Of a DNA stretch of 64,000 nucleotides, positions 16,890 to 25,016 are shown piece after piece; position 1 is the stretch's first letter, and every line of letters begins with the position of its first letter. Below the pieces are notes generated by a model. That model did not search any database. It was not told the origin of the DNA and saw nothing but the letters and a program-made list of their open reading frames with translations. Made by a program: the position numbers and the translations under genes. The stretch is from Salinicola lusitanus. Its GTDB lineage: Bacteria > Pseudomonadota > Gammaproteobacteria > Pseudomonadales > Halomonadaceae. Location of the stretch: NCBI RefSeq assembly GCF_003206045.1, contig NZ_PZJM01000013.1, positions 131,491 to 195,490 of the forward strand, read 5' to 3'.

Positions 16890-18092
16890 ATGAATGTATC
16901 GCACTTCGCAAGCTTCAACGTGGCCGGGGGCATCGGCCTGCTCTGTGCCACGCTGATCCAGGAGCTGTCCCGACGCCACGTCAATCTGGTATTCAACAAG
17001 GGCGACCGAGTCGCCAAGGCGATGGCCGCGCGGCTACCGCCGGACACGCCGGTGATTCGCTACAAGGCGCCGCAGGGCGTCAAGCTGCCGGCCTGGGTGC
17101 CGGGGCTGCGGAAGTGGGGCGTGTCGCGGTCGCTGACCGGTTTGCCGCGTCCCGACGTGCTGCTGAGCTGGTCCCAGCTCAACGCCGGGCCCCTGATCGC
17201 GGCCCATCGCAAACTCGGCGCGCGAGCGATCCACTACGATCACGGCTCCGCCTGGCGCGCCATGCCGAGCCGCTCGAGACTGGCGCACCTTGCCGCCTGC
17301 GACGGCGTGATCTGTGTCTCCCACGCCACCCGCCGCATGTTGCAGCTGCGCTGGGGCGTCGCCGATATCTCCATGGTGGTGCAGCACAACCCCCTGATTC
17401 ACCCCTTGCGGGACCGCGTCGTCATCGAGGCGCCCGAGCCGGCCGTGAAGCGGCGTTGGCGGCTGGGCGTCGCCGGACGGCTGGTGCCGGTCAAGGGGTT
17501 CCCCATCGCCATCCGCGCGCTTCGCCGGCTGGTGGACGGCGGCCTCGACGCCGAGTTGCACGTACTCGGCAGCGGCATGATGCAGCAGGATCTGGAGACA
17601 CTGGTCGAAGCGCTGCAATTGAAGGATCGGGTCGTCTTTCACGGTTTCGTCGACGACATGCCCGCCGCGCTGGCGCGACTCGACCTGCTGCTCTGTCCTT
17701 CGTTTCGCGAGACCTTCGGGATGGTCAGCATCGAGGCCGCCGCCGTTGGCTGCCCGGTCATCGGCAGTCGGGTCGACGGGCTACCGGAGACCCTGGACGA
17801 AGGAGTCACTGGGCTCACCCTGCCATGCACGGAAGCGGTCGAATCGCTCACGACGCATCCCGGTCACAGCAGCATCTCGGCCCAGGTCTACGATCCCGAT
17901 ACCGACCAACTGCGGGTGCCGCTCGGCGTTTCGCCGGTGCGGCTGGCCGAGAGCGTTGCCGCGGTACTGGGCGACCCGGAGCGCCATCACCGCATGCGCG
18001 TGGCGGGTCGCCAATTCGTCAGCGAGCGCTTTACGCTGGAGCGATACGTCGACAGCATGACCCGACATCTGCAATCGATGGGAGCGGCATGA
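16890..18092 (+). CDS. Family 4 glycosyltransferase
   Basis: This 400-residue GT-B glycosyltransferase has an N-terminal glycine loop (NVAGGIG), a GRLVPVKGF linker and the GT4 catalytic EX7E motif in SFRETFGMVSIEAAAVG. It resembles enzymes of LPS core or capsule assembly and probably acts on the cytoplasmic face of the inner membrane. Its stop overlaps the start of the PIG-L deacetylase gene (ATGA), so the pair is translationally coupled. The start at 16890 gives the canonical N-terminus. A longer frame from 16812 adds 26 low-quality residues. Confidence 0.82.
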   Translation: MNVSHFASFNVAGGIGLLCATLIQELSRRHVNLVFNKGDRVAKAMAARLPPDTPVIRYKAPQGVKLPAWVPGLRKWGVSRSLTGLPRPDVLLSWSQLNAGPLIAAHRKLGARAIHYDHGSAWRAMPSRSRLAHLAACDGVICVSHATRRMLQLRWGVADISMVVQHNPLIHPLRDRVVIEAPEPAVKRRWRLGVAGRLVPVKGFPIAIRALRRLVDGGLDAELHVLGSGMMQQDLETLVEALQLKDRVVFHGFVDDMPAALARLDLLLCPSFRETFGMVSIEAAAVGCPVIGSRVDGLPETLDEGVTGLTLPCTEAVESLTTHPGHSSISAQVYDPDTDQLRVPLGVSPVRLAESVAAVLGDPERHHRMRVAGRQFVSERFTLERYVDSMTRHLQSMGAA

Positions 18093-19342
18093 ACGGACGG
18101 CACGACGCAGAGCCCGTGGCCGGCGGTGGCTACCGCTTTCGCCTGCCGGACGAGATGGTCGGGGTGGCCGGCATGGTGGAGATCGAACTGGCGCTGGAGA
18201 CCGGCGGCTGGCGCTTGTGGCGTCGCGGCCTGCCCACCGTCACGGTCGGTCGCGACGGTGGCGAGGTGGTCTCCTTCACCCTGGAAGCGTCGCGCGACAG
18301 CCAGAGGATCGCCTATCCGCTGACGCCCGACCTGCCCGCACAGAGCGAGCTGCGTCTCGCCATCGACGGTGTCCGGCTCGTCGGGGCGCCGCGTCTCCAT
18401 TGGCATCCGCGCCCCCGTCTGAACGGCCCGTTTCTGATTCTGGCGCCGCATCCCGACGATGCGGAGCTGGCCGCCGGCGGCTTCTACAGCGACCACGCCG
18501 ACTCCCTGCACATCGTCACTCTCTCCTGCGGCGAGAAGCTCAAGGGAGTGGATCGTCAGTACCTCGATGGACTGGACCGGACACTGGCGGATGCCACCCG
18601 ACGCAAGGCGGAGTGGCGGCGCTGGAACGTCTACGCCTCGCCGATGCTGGCCGGTCTGCCGGCGGAGCGGTCGACCCTGATCGGGGTGCCGGATGGCCAA
18701 GGGTGGCCGTTGATCCACGACGGCACTCCCCAGAGGCCCGTCTGGCCGCTACGCGAGGCGCGGGCATTCAATCGTGCCGAGCTGCCGTTTTCGGAGGCCG
18801 ACGTGCTCGAGCGCGAGCATGTGCTGGCGGCCCTGCGCCAGATGATCGACACCATCCGCCCGGACACGATACTGGTGACCGACCCGGAGTTCGATCCGCA
18901 CGCCGACCATCGCGCGACCTCACTGGCGCTGGCCATGGCGCTGGCGAAAAGCGCGCACCGGCCGACCCAAGTCATGCTCTATGCCAACCACTACCGCCGC
19001 GCCTACCCACCCGGCCCGGCTTTCCAGCCCGCCTGGATGCCGCCGCGATCCATCGCCATCGATGACTTGTTCGACGACACGCCGATACCGATGCTCTGGC
19101 CGCTCGACGCGGAGCGACAGAAACACAAGGCGCTGCTGCTGGACAGCATGAGCGACCTCTCGCCGCGCGCCAATCGCCGCCAGCAGCGGCGCCGGGCGAG
19201 GCGGGCGGGGTTCGTGCCGACGTTCGCCGCGGACAGGGATCCCTATTTTCAAGCGGCGGTCCGTTCGACCGAACTCTTCCGGGTACTGCCGGCCGACGCG
19301 TTCGTGGCGGGTTGGTTTCGACGACTCGACACTGCGGACTGA
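18089..19342 (+). CDS. PIG-L family de-N-acetylase
   Basis: This 417-residue protein has an N-terminal beta-rich extension of about 115 residues and then a LmbE/PIG-L zinc deacetylase domain. The zinc motif is HPDDAELAAGG near residue 120, and the second metal histidine is in DPEFDPHADHRAT. The family removes acetyl from N-acetylglucosamine-type sugars. It overlaps the preceding glycosyltransferase by 4 bases, so both probably act on the same surface glycan. A comparable arrangement is DnpA in the Pseudomonas LPS-core region. It converges with a LysR gene across 75 bases. Confidence 0.82.
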   Translation: MNGRHDAEPVAGGGYRFRLPDEMVGVAGMVEIELALETGGWRLWRRGLPTVTVGRDGGEVVSFTLEASRDSQRIAYPLTPDLPAQSELRLAIDGVRLVGAPRLHWHPRPRLNGPFLILAPHPDDAELAAGGFYSDHADSLHIVTLSCGEKLKGVDRQYLDGLDRTLADATRRKAEWRRWNVYASPMLAGLPAERSTLIGVPDGQGWPLIHDGTPQRPVWPLREARAFNRAELPFSEADVLEREHVLAALRQMIDTIRPDTILVTDPEFDPHADHRATSLALAMALAKSAHRPTQVMLYANHYRRAYPPGPAFQPAWMPPRSIAIDDLFDDTPIPMLWPLDAERQKHKALLLDSMSDLSPRANRRQQRRRARRAGFVPTFAADRDPYFQAAVRSTELFRVLPADAFVAGWFRRLDTAD

Positions 19343-19417
19343 GGGCCGCGATCGCCTCCGACCGGGGCGGGGGCAGGTCCAGGCGGAAGCCGAGAATCGC
19401 GACGGCAGTGACCTTTG

Positions 19418-20332
19418 CTAAGGCGGCGTACCCTCCAGCGCTTCCTGCAACCAATCGAGCAGGGCCCGGGTGGCGGGGCGTTCCGGCGAGCCCCGTCTCG
19501 TGTAGATGGCGATCGCCTGCGGTTGCTGCAGGCTTTCGCGCACGGGACGAACCAGTTCGCCCGAGGCGATCAGCCGTTCGGTGGTGCGCCGCCAGCCCAG
19601 CGCCACGCCGTGGCCCTCCAGGGTTGCCTGAAGCATCAGCGGATAGCTGTCGAAGGTCTTTCCCGGGAGCGGGGGAGCCTGCGAATGTCCCATCGCCTGG
19701 AGCCAGTCGGACCACTCCACCCAGTCCGGCGGCGTGGCGTGGTGATGAAGCAGGGCGAACGCCGTCAACGACGCCAGCGAGCGGGGGGCACCGTGTGCCG
19801 CGGGGTGCGCCGGACTGCAGACGGGATAGATCTCGTCGCCGGCCGTGAGTGCCAGCGGATGATGACCGCTGGGCCTGCCGCTCGTCTGCAGGGCGATATC
19901 GAACGGTTCGCGATGTTCCGCGATGGGGCGTGTCGAGGTGACCAGTTTCAGATCGACATCGGGATGGCGACGATTGAAGGCGGCCAGGCGCGGCATCAGC
20001 CAGTAGAACGCCTCGCAGAGTTGGCAGAACAGGGTGACCTGGGCGCCGCGAGCGGGGCCGCGCATGTCGTTGGCTTGATCGGCCATGGCGCCCAGGGAGC
20101 GAGAGACGGTCGCCGCCAGCTCGCGTCCTGCCGGGGTGAGGCAGACCCCGCGATTGCGACGCTCGAACAGCTCCAGCCCGAGATTCTCCTCCAGCGCGCG
20201 AACCTGACGGCTGACGGCGGCCTGGGTGAGGTGCAACTCGTCTGCCGCGCGCGAGATGCTCTCGAGCCGTGCCGCCGCCTCGAAGGGCAGCAGCGTCGAC
20301 AGGGGCGGCAACGATTTACCTAGCCAATTCAT
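19418..20332 (-). CDS. LysR-family transcriptional regulator
   Basis: This 304-residue LysR regulator of the GcvA-like subgroup has an N-terminal HTH (residues about 12-70, LPFEAAARLESISRAADELH) and a periplasmic-binding-like effector domain. It is divergent from the EamA transporter at 20427 with 94 bases between them. The classic LysR layout predicts that it controls that transporter. The gap contains an 8-base palindrome TGAGCTCA. Its effector is unknown. Confidence 0.85.
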   Translation of the reverse strand: MNWLGKSLPPLSTLLPFEAAARLESISRAADELHLTQAAVSRQVRALEENLGLELFERRNRGVCLTPAGRELAATVSRSLGAMADQANDMRGPARGAQVTLFCQLCEAFYWLMPRLAAFNRRHPDVDLKLVTSTRPIAEHREPFDIALQTSGRPSGHHPLALTAGDEIYPVCSPAHPAAHGAPRSLASLTAFALLHHHATPPDWVEWSDWLQAMGHSQAPPLPGKTFDSYPLMLQATLEGHGVALGWRRTTERLIASGELVRPVRESLQQPQAIAIYTRRGSPERPATRALLDWLQEALEGTPP

Positions 20333-20426
20333 AACCTGAGCTCATGGATGACGACGCAGAAGTCGTTGGTCGGATGACGGGCTCCACGGGCATGGTGAGA
20401 CCCATTGCGAACCCTTGGAGATCATC

Positions 20427-21362
20427 ATGCACCCCGAACGCCATGACAACCGTCGCCAGGGCGTGGCGCTGATCGTCGGGTCGGTCTGCCTGCTGGCGTT
20501 GTCCGATGCGCTGGTCAAGTCTCTCGGCGCCGGGCCATCGCTCTGGCAGTTGCTGACATTGGCATCGTCGATATCGATTCCGCTTCTCGCGGGATGCCTG
20601 CTGCTGCGCGGGGGCTGGAGGGCGCTGCTCCCCGAGCGACCGGGGTGGGTGATGTTGCGCAGTCTGCTGCTACTGGCGATGTGGCTGCTGTTCTATGCGT
20701 CGCTGCCCCTGATCCCGCTCGCCACCGCGGCCGTGGGCATCTACACCACGCCGCTGTTCATCGCGATTCTCGCGTCGGCCATCGGCGAAGAACGGCTCAC
20801 GCGCGGGAACTGGGCGGCGATCGGGCTTGGCTTCGGCGGCGTGCTGCTGGTGCTGCGACCGGGCCTGGGGGTGTTCTCCCTCGCCATGACATTGCCGGTG
20901 GCGGCGGCGTGCTGCTACGCCGGAGCCATGGTGCTGACGCGTCGCCACTGCGCGAGCGAGCGCCCGCTGGTGCTGGCCCTGGGGCTGAATCTGGGCTTCG
21001 CGCTGGCCGGTGTGGCGGGGAGTGGCCTGGTGGCGATGTGGGTCGACGATCAGGCACTGCCGCGGGGTTTCCTGAGCCGTTCGTGGCAACCGCTCGACCT
21101 TGCCGAGGCCGCCCTGATCCTGCTCTATGCGCTACTGATGGTGAGCGTCAACACGGGCGTGGCGCGAGCCTATCAGATCGCCCCCTCCTCGCTGGTGGGA
21201 ACGTTCGATTACGCCTACCTCCCCTTTGCCGCCGTCTGGGGCGCCCTGTGGTTCGACGAGGTTCCCGATGCGACGACCTGGCTCGGCATGACGGTGATCC
21301 TGATCTCGGGCTGGCTGGTCCTGCGACGTTCCGGCGCTCGATCACGCCTGGCAAAGCCTTGA
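20427..21362 (+). CDS. DMT-superfamily transporter (EamA repeats)
   Basis: This 311-residue inner-membrane protein has ten predicted helices in two EamA repeats (about 10-140 and 155-305), each ending in the typical LAPLSLVGTFDYAYLPFAAVWGALWF-like pattern. Such proteins export or import amino acids, nucleobases or metabolites; the substrate cannot be told. GGAG lies 7 bases before the ATG at 20427; a TTG 12 bases upstream is less likely. The divergent LysR gene is its probable regulator. Confidence 0.82.
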   Translation: MHPERHDNRRQGVALIVGSVCLLALSDALVKSLGAGPSLWQLLTLASSISIPLLAGCLLLRGGWRALLPERPGWVMLRSLLLLAMWLLFYASLPLIPLATAAVGIYTTPLFIAILASAIGEERLTRGNWAAIGLGFGGVLLVLRPGLGVFSLAMTLPVAAACCYAGAMVLTRRHCASERPLVLALGLNLGFALAGVAGSGLVAMWVDDQALPRGFLSRSWQPLDLAEAALILLYALLMVSVNTGVARAYQIAPSSLVGTFDYAYLPFAAVWGALWFDEVPDATTWLGMTVILISGWLVLRRSGARSRLAKP

Positions 21363-21419
21363 CCTCAAGCTAACTTGAGGAGGGAGGATGATGTCTCGTT
21401 CTGGATCGGGGAGGTAGAC

Positions 21420-22253
21420 ATGCATAACACCGGTTTCATCTGTGCCACGTGTGGCCTGCAGTATCCAAGGAGCGATACGCCACCGGAGCACTGCGATATC
21501 TGTGAGGACGAGCGCCAGTTCGTCCCGGTCGAAGGGCAGCGCTGGACAACGCCAACCCAGTTGACGGCCAGTCACGCCAACACCTTTCGTCATATGGCGC
21601 CGGGACTGATGGCCATCGGCACCACGCCCAGCTTCGCCATCGGCCAGCGCGCCTTCCTGTTGCGGACGCCGGCCGGCAACGTGCTGTGGGACTGCCTGAC
21701 GCTGCTCGACGAGGCGACCATCGAGATCATCGAAGGACTCGGCGGGCTCGACGCCATCGTGCTGTCTCACCCGCATTTTTTCACCACCATGGCCGAGTGG
21801 GCGCGGGCGTTCGACTGTCCTGTCCACGTTCACGCCGCGGATCGCGAATGGGTCAGCGTGCCGGACGCGCGAATCGAGTTCTGGGAAGGCGCCTCGCGCG
21901 AGATACTGCCCGGCGTCACCGTACATTCCCTGGGCGGTCATTTCCCCGGCGCCAGCGTGCTGCACTGGGCGGAACACGGGGTCCTGCTGACGGGCGACAC
22001 GCTGATGGTGACGCCGGATCGGATGGCGTCGTTCATGTGGTCCTATCCCAACAACGTGCCGCTGGATGCGGGGACGGTGGCGGGCATCGCCCGACGCCTG
22101 GAACCGCTCGCGTTCGATAGCGCCTACTCCGCCTTCTGGGGGCGCGAGATACTGGTCGACGCCAAGCGCGTCATCGAGGAGTCGGCACAGCGTCACTGCC
22201 GGGCGCTGGGAGGCGAAATGGCGGCTCCGGATGCCGCCGAGTTCGGGCATTAG
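21420..22253 (+). CDS. Metallo-beta-lactamase-fold protein with N-terminal rubredoxin-like zinc ribbon
   Basis: This 277-residue protein begins with two CXXC pairs (CATCG near residue 8 and CDICED near residue 25) that form a rubredoxin-like or zinc-ribbon knuckle, followed by an MBL-fold domain. The canonical HXHXDH motif is degenerate: it reads HPHFFT, losing the Asp and His of the second metal site. The later His (GGHFPG) and Asp (LTGDTL) are present. It may bind one metal or none. Relatives are annotated as hydroxyacylglutathione-hydrolase-like. It stands between the EamA gene and the AraC gene. Confidence 0.75.
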   Translation: MHNTGFICATCGLQYPRSDTPPEHCDICEDERQFVPVEGQRWTTPTQLTASHANTFRHMAPGLMAIGTTPSFAIGQRAFLLRTPAGNVLWDCLTLLDEATIEIIEGLGGLDAIVLSHPHFFTTMAEWARAFDCPVHVHAADREWVSVPDARIEFWEGASREILPGVTVHSLGGHFPGASVLHWAEHGVLLTGDTLMVTPDRMASFMWSYPNNVPLDAGTVAGIARRLEPLAFDSAYSAFWGREILVDAKRVIEESAQRHCRALGGEMAAPDAAEFGH

Positions 22254-22273
22254 GCCTGGCATACTAGGGAGAC

Positions 22274-22292
22274 CGGGCCGCATCGCGGCCCG
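22274..22292 (+). terminator. GC-rich hairpin between the MBL gene and araC-type gene
   Basis: CGGGCCGC (22274-22281) pairs perfectly with GCGGCCCG (22285-22292) around the loop ATC, 21 bases after the MBL stop. No U tract follows, so termination would be weak or factor-dependent. Confidence 0.3.
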
Positions 22293-22327
22293 CAACCTGT
22301 CCCCATCGAGGCATCGGCGATCAGCTC

Positions 22328-23194
22328 ATGAAGGAATACCTACGCCAAGGTGGCGAGATGCGCTTCTGGCGCAGCGGCGAACTGCCATTCGTGGAAGCGA
22401 GACTGACCCGGGAGGGTCGGGGCGTGGGCTATGCGCGGCACAGCCACGAGGCGTTCTCGATCGGCGCGGTGCTGGCGGGACGCAGTCTCTACGAGTACCA
22501 GGTGCCCGGCGAGTCGTTACGGACGATACCGGTGTCCGAAGGGGCCGTCGTGGTCATGAATCCGTTCGAGATCCACGCCTGCAATCCGCTCGACGACACG
22601 CCCTGGTCCTACGTCATGCTCTATGCCGACGCCCGCTGGCTGGCGACGCTGCAGCGAGAGGCCGGCATCGGCGAAGGTCGCTTCCGGCCATTGGCGCTGC
22701 ACATGACACGCGCGCCAGCGCTCTACCGCGATCTCTTGGGGCTGTGCGACAAGCTGTTCGACGCCGATGGCCCGCCGGCCGCCAAGGCCGCGGCAAGCGA
22801 GTCATTCTTCCGGCGGTTGTTGGCGCAGCCAGGTGCCTACCGGGCCGAGCCACGGCGCGACGGCTCGGTGCTGCAGCCGGTGGTCGACTTCATTCGCGCC
22901 CACTGCACCGAGCACTTGCCGCTCGAGCGCATGGCCGCCGAAGCGGGGTTGTCGCCGACGCATCTGGTACGAAGCTTCAAGCGCCAGTATGGCATCACCC
23001 CGCATGCCTTCTTGACCGATTGTCGCGTTCGCCATGGCCAGGCCGCCCTGAAAGCGGGAAGTGCCATCGCCGATGTGGCGCTCGAGTGCCGATTCGCCGA
23101 CCAGTCCCACTTTCAGCGGACCTTCAAGCGCTTCACCGCAGCGACGCCTGACCAGTATCGCCGAGCGGGACGACCGCAAGACTCGAGGCGCTGA
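22328..23194 (+). CDS. AraC-family transcriptional regulator
   Basis: This 288-residue regulator has an N-terminal cupin-like sensing domain (HSHEAFSIGAVLAGRSLYEYQ near residue 40) and a C-terminal AraC/XylS double HTH (about 185-285, with LERMAAEAGLSPTHLVRSFKRQYG and ADQSHFQRTFKRF). This subgroup is usually encoded beside LysE-type exporters and senses an amino acid. Here a lysE-like gene is convergent and overlaps it by 62 bases at the 3' end. Confidence 0.85.
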   Translation: MKEYLRQGGEMRFWRSGELPFVEARLTREGRGVGYARHSHEAFSIGAVLAGRSLYEYQVPGESLRTIPVSEGAVVVMNPFEIHACNPLDDTPWSYVMLYADARWLATLQREAGIGEGRFRPLALHMTRAPALYRDLLGLCDKLFDADGPPAAKAAASESFFRRLLAQPGAYRAEPRRDGSVLQPVVDFIRAHCTEHLPLERMAAEAGLSPTHLVRSFKRQYGITPHAFLTDCRVRHGQAALKAGSAIADVALECRFADQSHFQRTFKRFTAATPDQYRRAGRPQDSRR

Positions 23195-23753
23195 GCAGCA
23201 GCATCAGTGCCAGGCCACGATTGATCCAGCGCACCTGCCGTGGCGTCGGCAGGCGCCTTCCCAGCCAGGCGCCCAGCGCGGCCCAGCTCGCCAGGCTGAG
23301 ATAGCAGATGACGAAGAAGATCAGCGCGAACAGGGCGACGGAACCGGCACTGCCGGCGGAAGTATAGGCGCCGGTGCCCGCTGCCGAGGCCATCCAGGCC
23401 TTGGGGTTCAACCACTGCATGAGTGCCCCCCGGCGAAACGACGCGCGACGCGGGTCGCGGGCGCGGAGATGGCCGTCGTCGAGCGCCAGGCCGACACTCA
23501 TGTAGAACAGGAAAAGCACACCGGCCCAGCGAATCGCAATCATGGCGGGCGGCCAATTCAGAACCGGCTGCAGCGCTCCGCCGATCGCCAGCAGCAGCAA
23601 GGTAAAGCCGCAGGTGGCACCGCTTACGTGACGAAGGCTGTGGCGAAAGCCGTAGCTCAGCCCGGTGCTCAACGCGACCAGGTTGACCGGGCCGGGAGAC
23701 AGCGAGGCTGCCAGGGCGAAGGCGGCCATGGGGAGGACGACGGCGGATGACAT
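23133..23753 (-). CDS. LysE/RhtB-family amino-acid exporter
   Basis: This 206-residue inner-membrane protein with six predicted helices shows the LysE/RhtB signature SLSPGPVNLVALSTGLSYG at residues 17-35. It exports amino acids or derivatives; the substrate is probably sensed by the neighbouring AraC-type regulator. GGAG is 5-8 bases before the ATG. The last 62 bases overlap the end of the regulator gene on the other strand. Confidence 0.85.
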   Translation of the reverse strand: MSSAVVLPMAAFALAASLSPGPVNLVALSTGLSYGFRHSLRHVSGATCGFTLLLLAIGGALQPVLNWPPAMIAIRWAGVLFLFYMSVGLALDDGHLRARDPRRASFRRGALMQWLNPKAWMASAAGTGAYTSAGSAGSVALFALIFFVICYLSLASWAALGAWLGRRLPTPRQVRWINRGLALMLLLSASSLAVVPLGDTGQASLR

Positions 23754-23825
23754 GGAGAGCTCCTCTCGGCTGGAAGAAGAGGAGCGTAGGGGGTGGGGGG
23801 CGGAGAATATTGAAGAATATTGCCC

Positions 23826-25016
23826 TCAGCCGGTGCCGCCGACATCGATATCCACTTCCACCATCATGCCGGGCCCGATCCGTTCGGTGGGGCCGTCGTC
23901 GAAGCGGATGCGCACGGGGATTCGCTGGGTGATCTTGGTGAAGTTGCCCGAGGGGTTGGGATCCGGCAGCAGCGCGAACTGGCTGGTCGCGGCGCGCCCG
24001 ATGACGGCGACATGGCCGCTGAAGGTCCGGTCGGGGAAGGCATCGACGGTAATGGCGACGGGCTGGCCGGTACGCAGGGCGCCGACATCGGTCTCCTTGA
24101 TGTTGGCTTCCACCCACAGCTTCGAGGGGTCGTGCATCATCACGATGGGCTGGCCGGCGCTGACGTATTCGCCCTGATCGATGAGCGTCTTGTCGACTAC
24201 GCCGTCGATGGGGCTGTCGATCGTGAGGTCGGTGATGCGCAGTTGCTGTTCCTCCAGCGTCGCTCGGGTTTCGGCCAGTTGCTGGCGGGCGATGCGTACC
24301 TGCTGTCTCAGCACTTCGGGATTGGGAAGCGGCATCTGCGAGCCGTTGATGAAGCCGACCTCGGCGTTGTCGGCCAGGGCCTGGCTGACTCGCACCTCCT
24401 GCTGCGCCTGGGCGTGTTCCGCGAGTGCGGCCTGATAGGCGTAGTAGTCCTGATCGCGGCGCTGCTCCGAGACCGAGCGTTTCTGGTAGAGCGTGTCGGA
24501 GCGCTGGAAATCGCGCTCGGCTTCGGTCAGCCGGGCCTGGGCGGCCTTCTCGGCCGCCTTGCTCGCCTCCAGTTGACGCCGCATCAGGCTGATGCCGCCT
24601 TTCAACTGCTTCTGGGCCGTCGCCAGTCGTGCCTGCTCGTACGCCAGGCGTGCCTGCTGGGTCGCGACCTTGGCCGTCAGCGCTTCGCGCTGGCGCTGGT
24701 CCGGCTTGCTGTAGAGCGCGGCGACGGCATCGCCGCGTTTCAGGGTGTCGCCCTCGATCAGGTCGAACGTCGTCACCCAACCCTCGAGACGACTGCTGAC
24801 GGTCACCTCGTCGGTCATGACGCGAGCGTCCTGGGCGCTGACATGGGTCAGGCGATGGGCGACGGCGAGGCCGATCCAGATCAGACACAGCACCACGACG
24901 ATGGCGAGTATCAGCAGCTTGGCGCTGCGTGGCAGGCGGCGTTTGCGGGGCTGGGAAGCGTCGGCGGTCATGTTGCGAGTGCATCCTTCGTCGATCGGGT
25001 GGGCGGAGTCAGACAT
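23826..25016 (-). CDS. HlyD/EmrA-type membrane-fusion protein
   Basis: This 396-residue periplasmic adaptor has one N-terminal membrane anchor (LLILAIVVVLCLIWIGLAVA, about residues 34-53), a beta-barrel/lipoyl half (about 65-110), a long coiled coil (about 110-230) and the second lipoyl half starting ITDLTIDSPIDGVV. It bridges the DHA2 transporter encoded just upstream to an outer-membrane channel. Its ATG lies inside the end of that gene (8-base overlap), so the two are coupled. An internal ATG at 24971 with GAAGGA upstream is an alternative start. No TolC gene is adjacent. Confidence 0.88.
   Translation of the reverse strand: MSDSAHPIDEGCTRNMTADASQPRKRRLPRSAKLLILAIVVVLCLIWIGLAVAHRLTHVSAQDARVMTDEVTVSSRLEGWVTTFDLIEGDTLKRGDAVAALYSKPDQRQREALTAKVATQQARLAYEQARLATAQKQLKGGISLMRRQLEASKAAEKAAQARLTEAERDFQRSDTLYQKRSVSEQRRDQDYYAYQAALAEHAQAQQEVRVSQALADNAEVGFINGSQMPLPNPEVLRQQVRIARQQLAETRATLEEQQLRITDLTIDSPIDGVVDKTLIDQGEYVSAGQPIVMMHDPSKLWVEANIKETDVGALRTGQPVAITVDAFPDRTFSGHVAVIGRAATSQFALLPDPNPSGNFTKITQRIPVRIRFDDGPTERIGPGMMVEVDIDVGGTG

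Noticed and set aside
16838..18088. Long open frame running in front of the PIG-L gene, giving an apparent 834-residue protein
   Set aside because: The first 417 residues are arginine-rich shadow coding of the glycosyltransferase in another frame. The true PIG-L start is the ATG at 18089 overlapping the glycosyltransferase stop.
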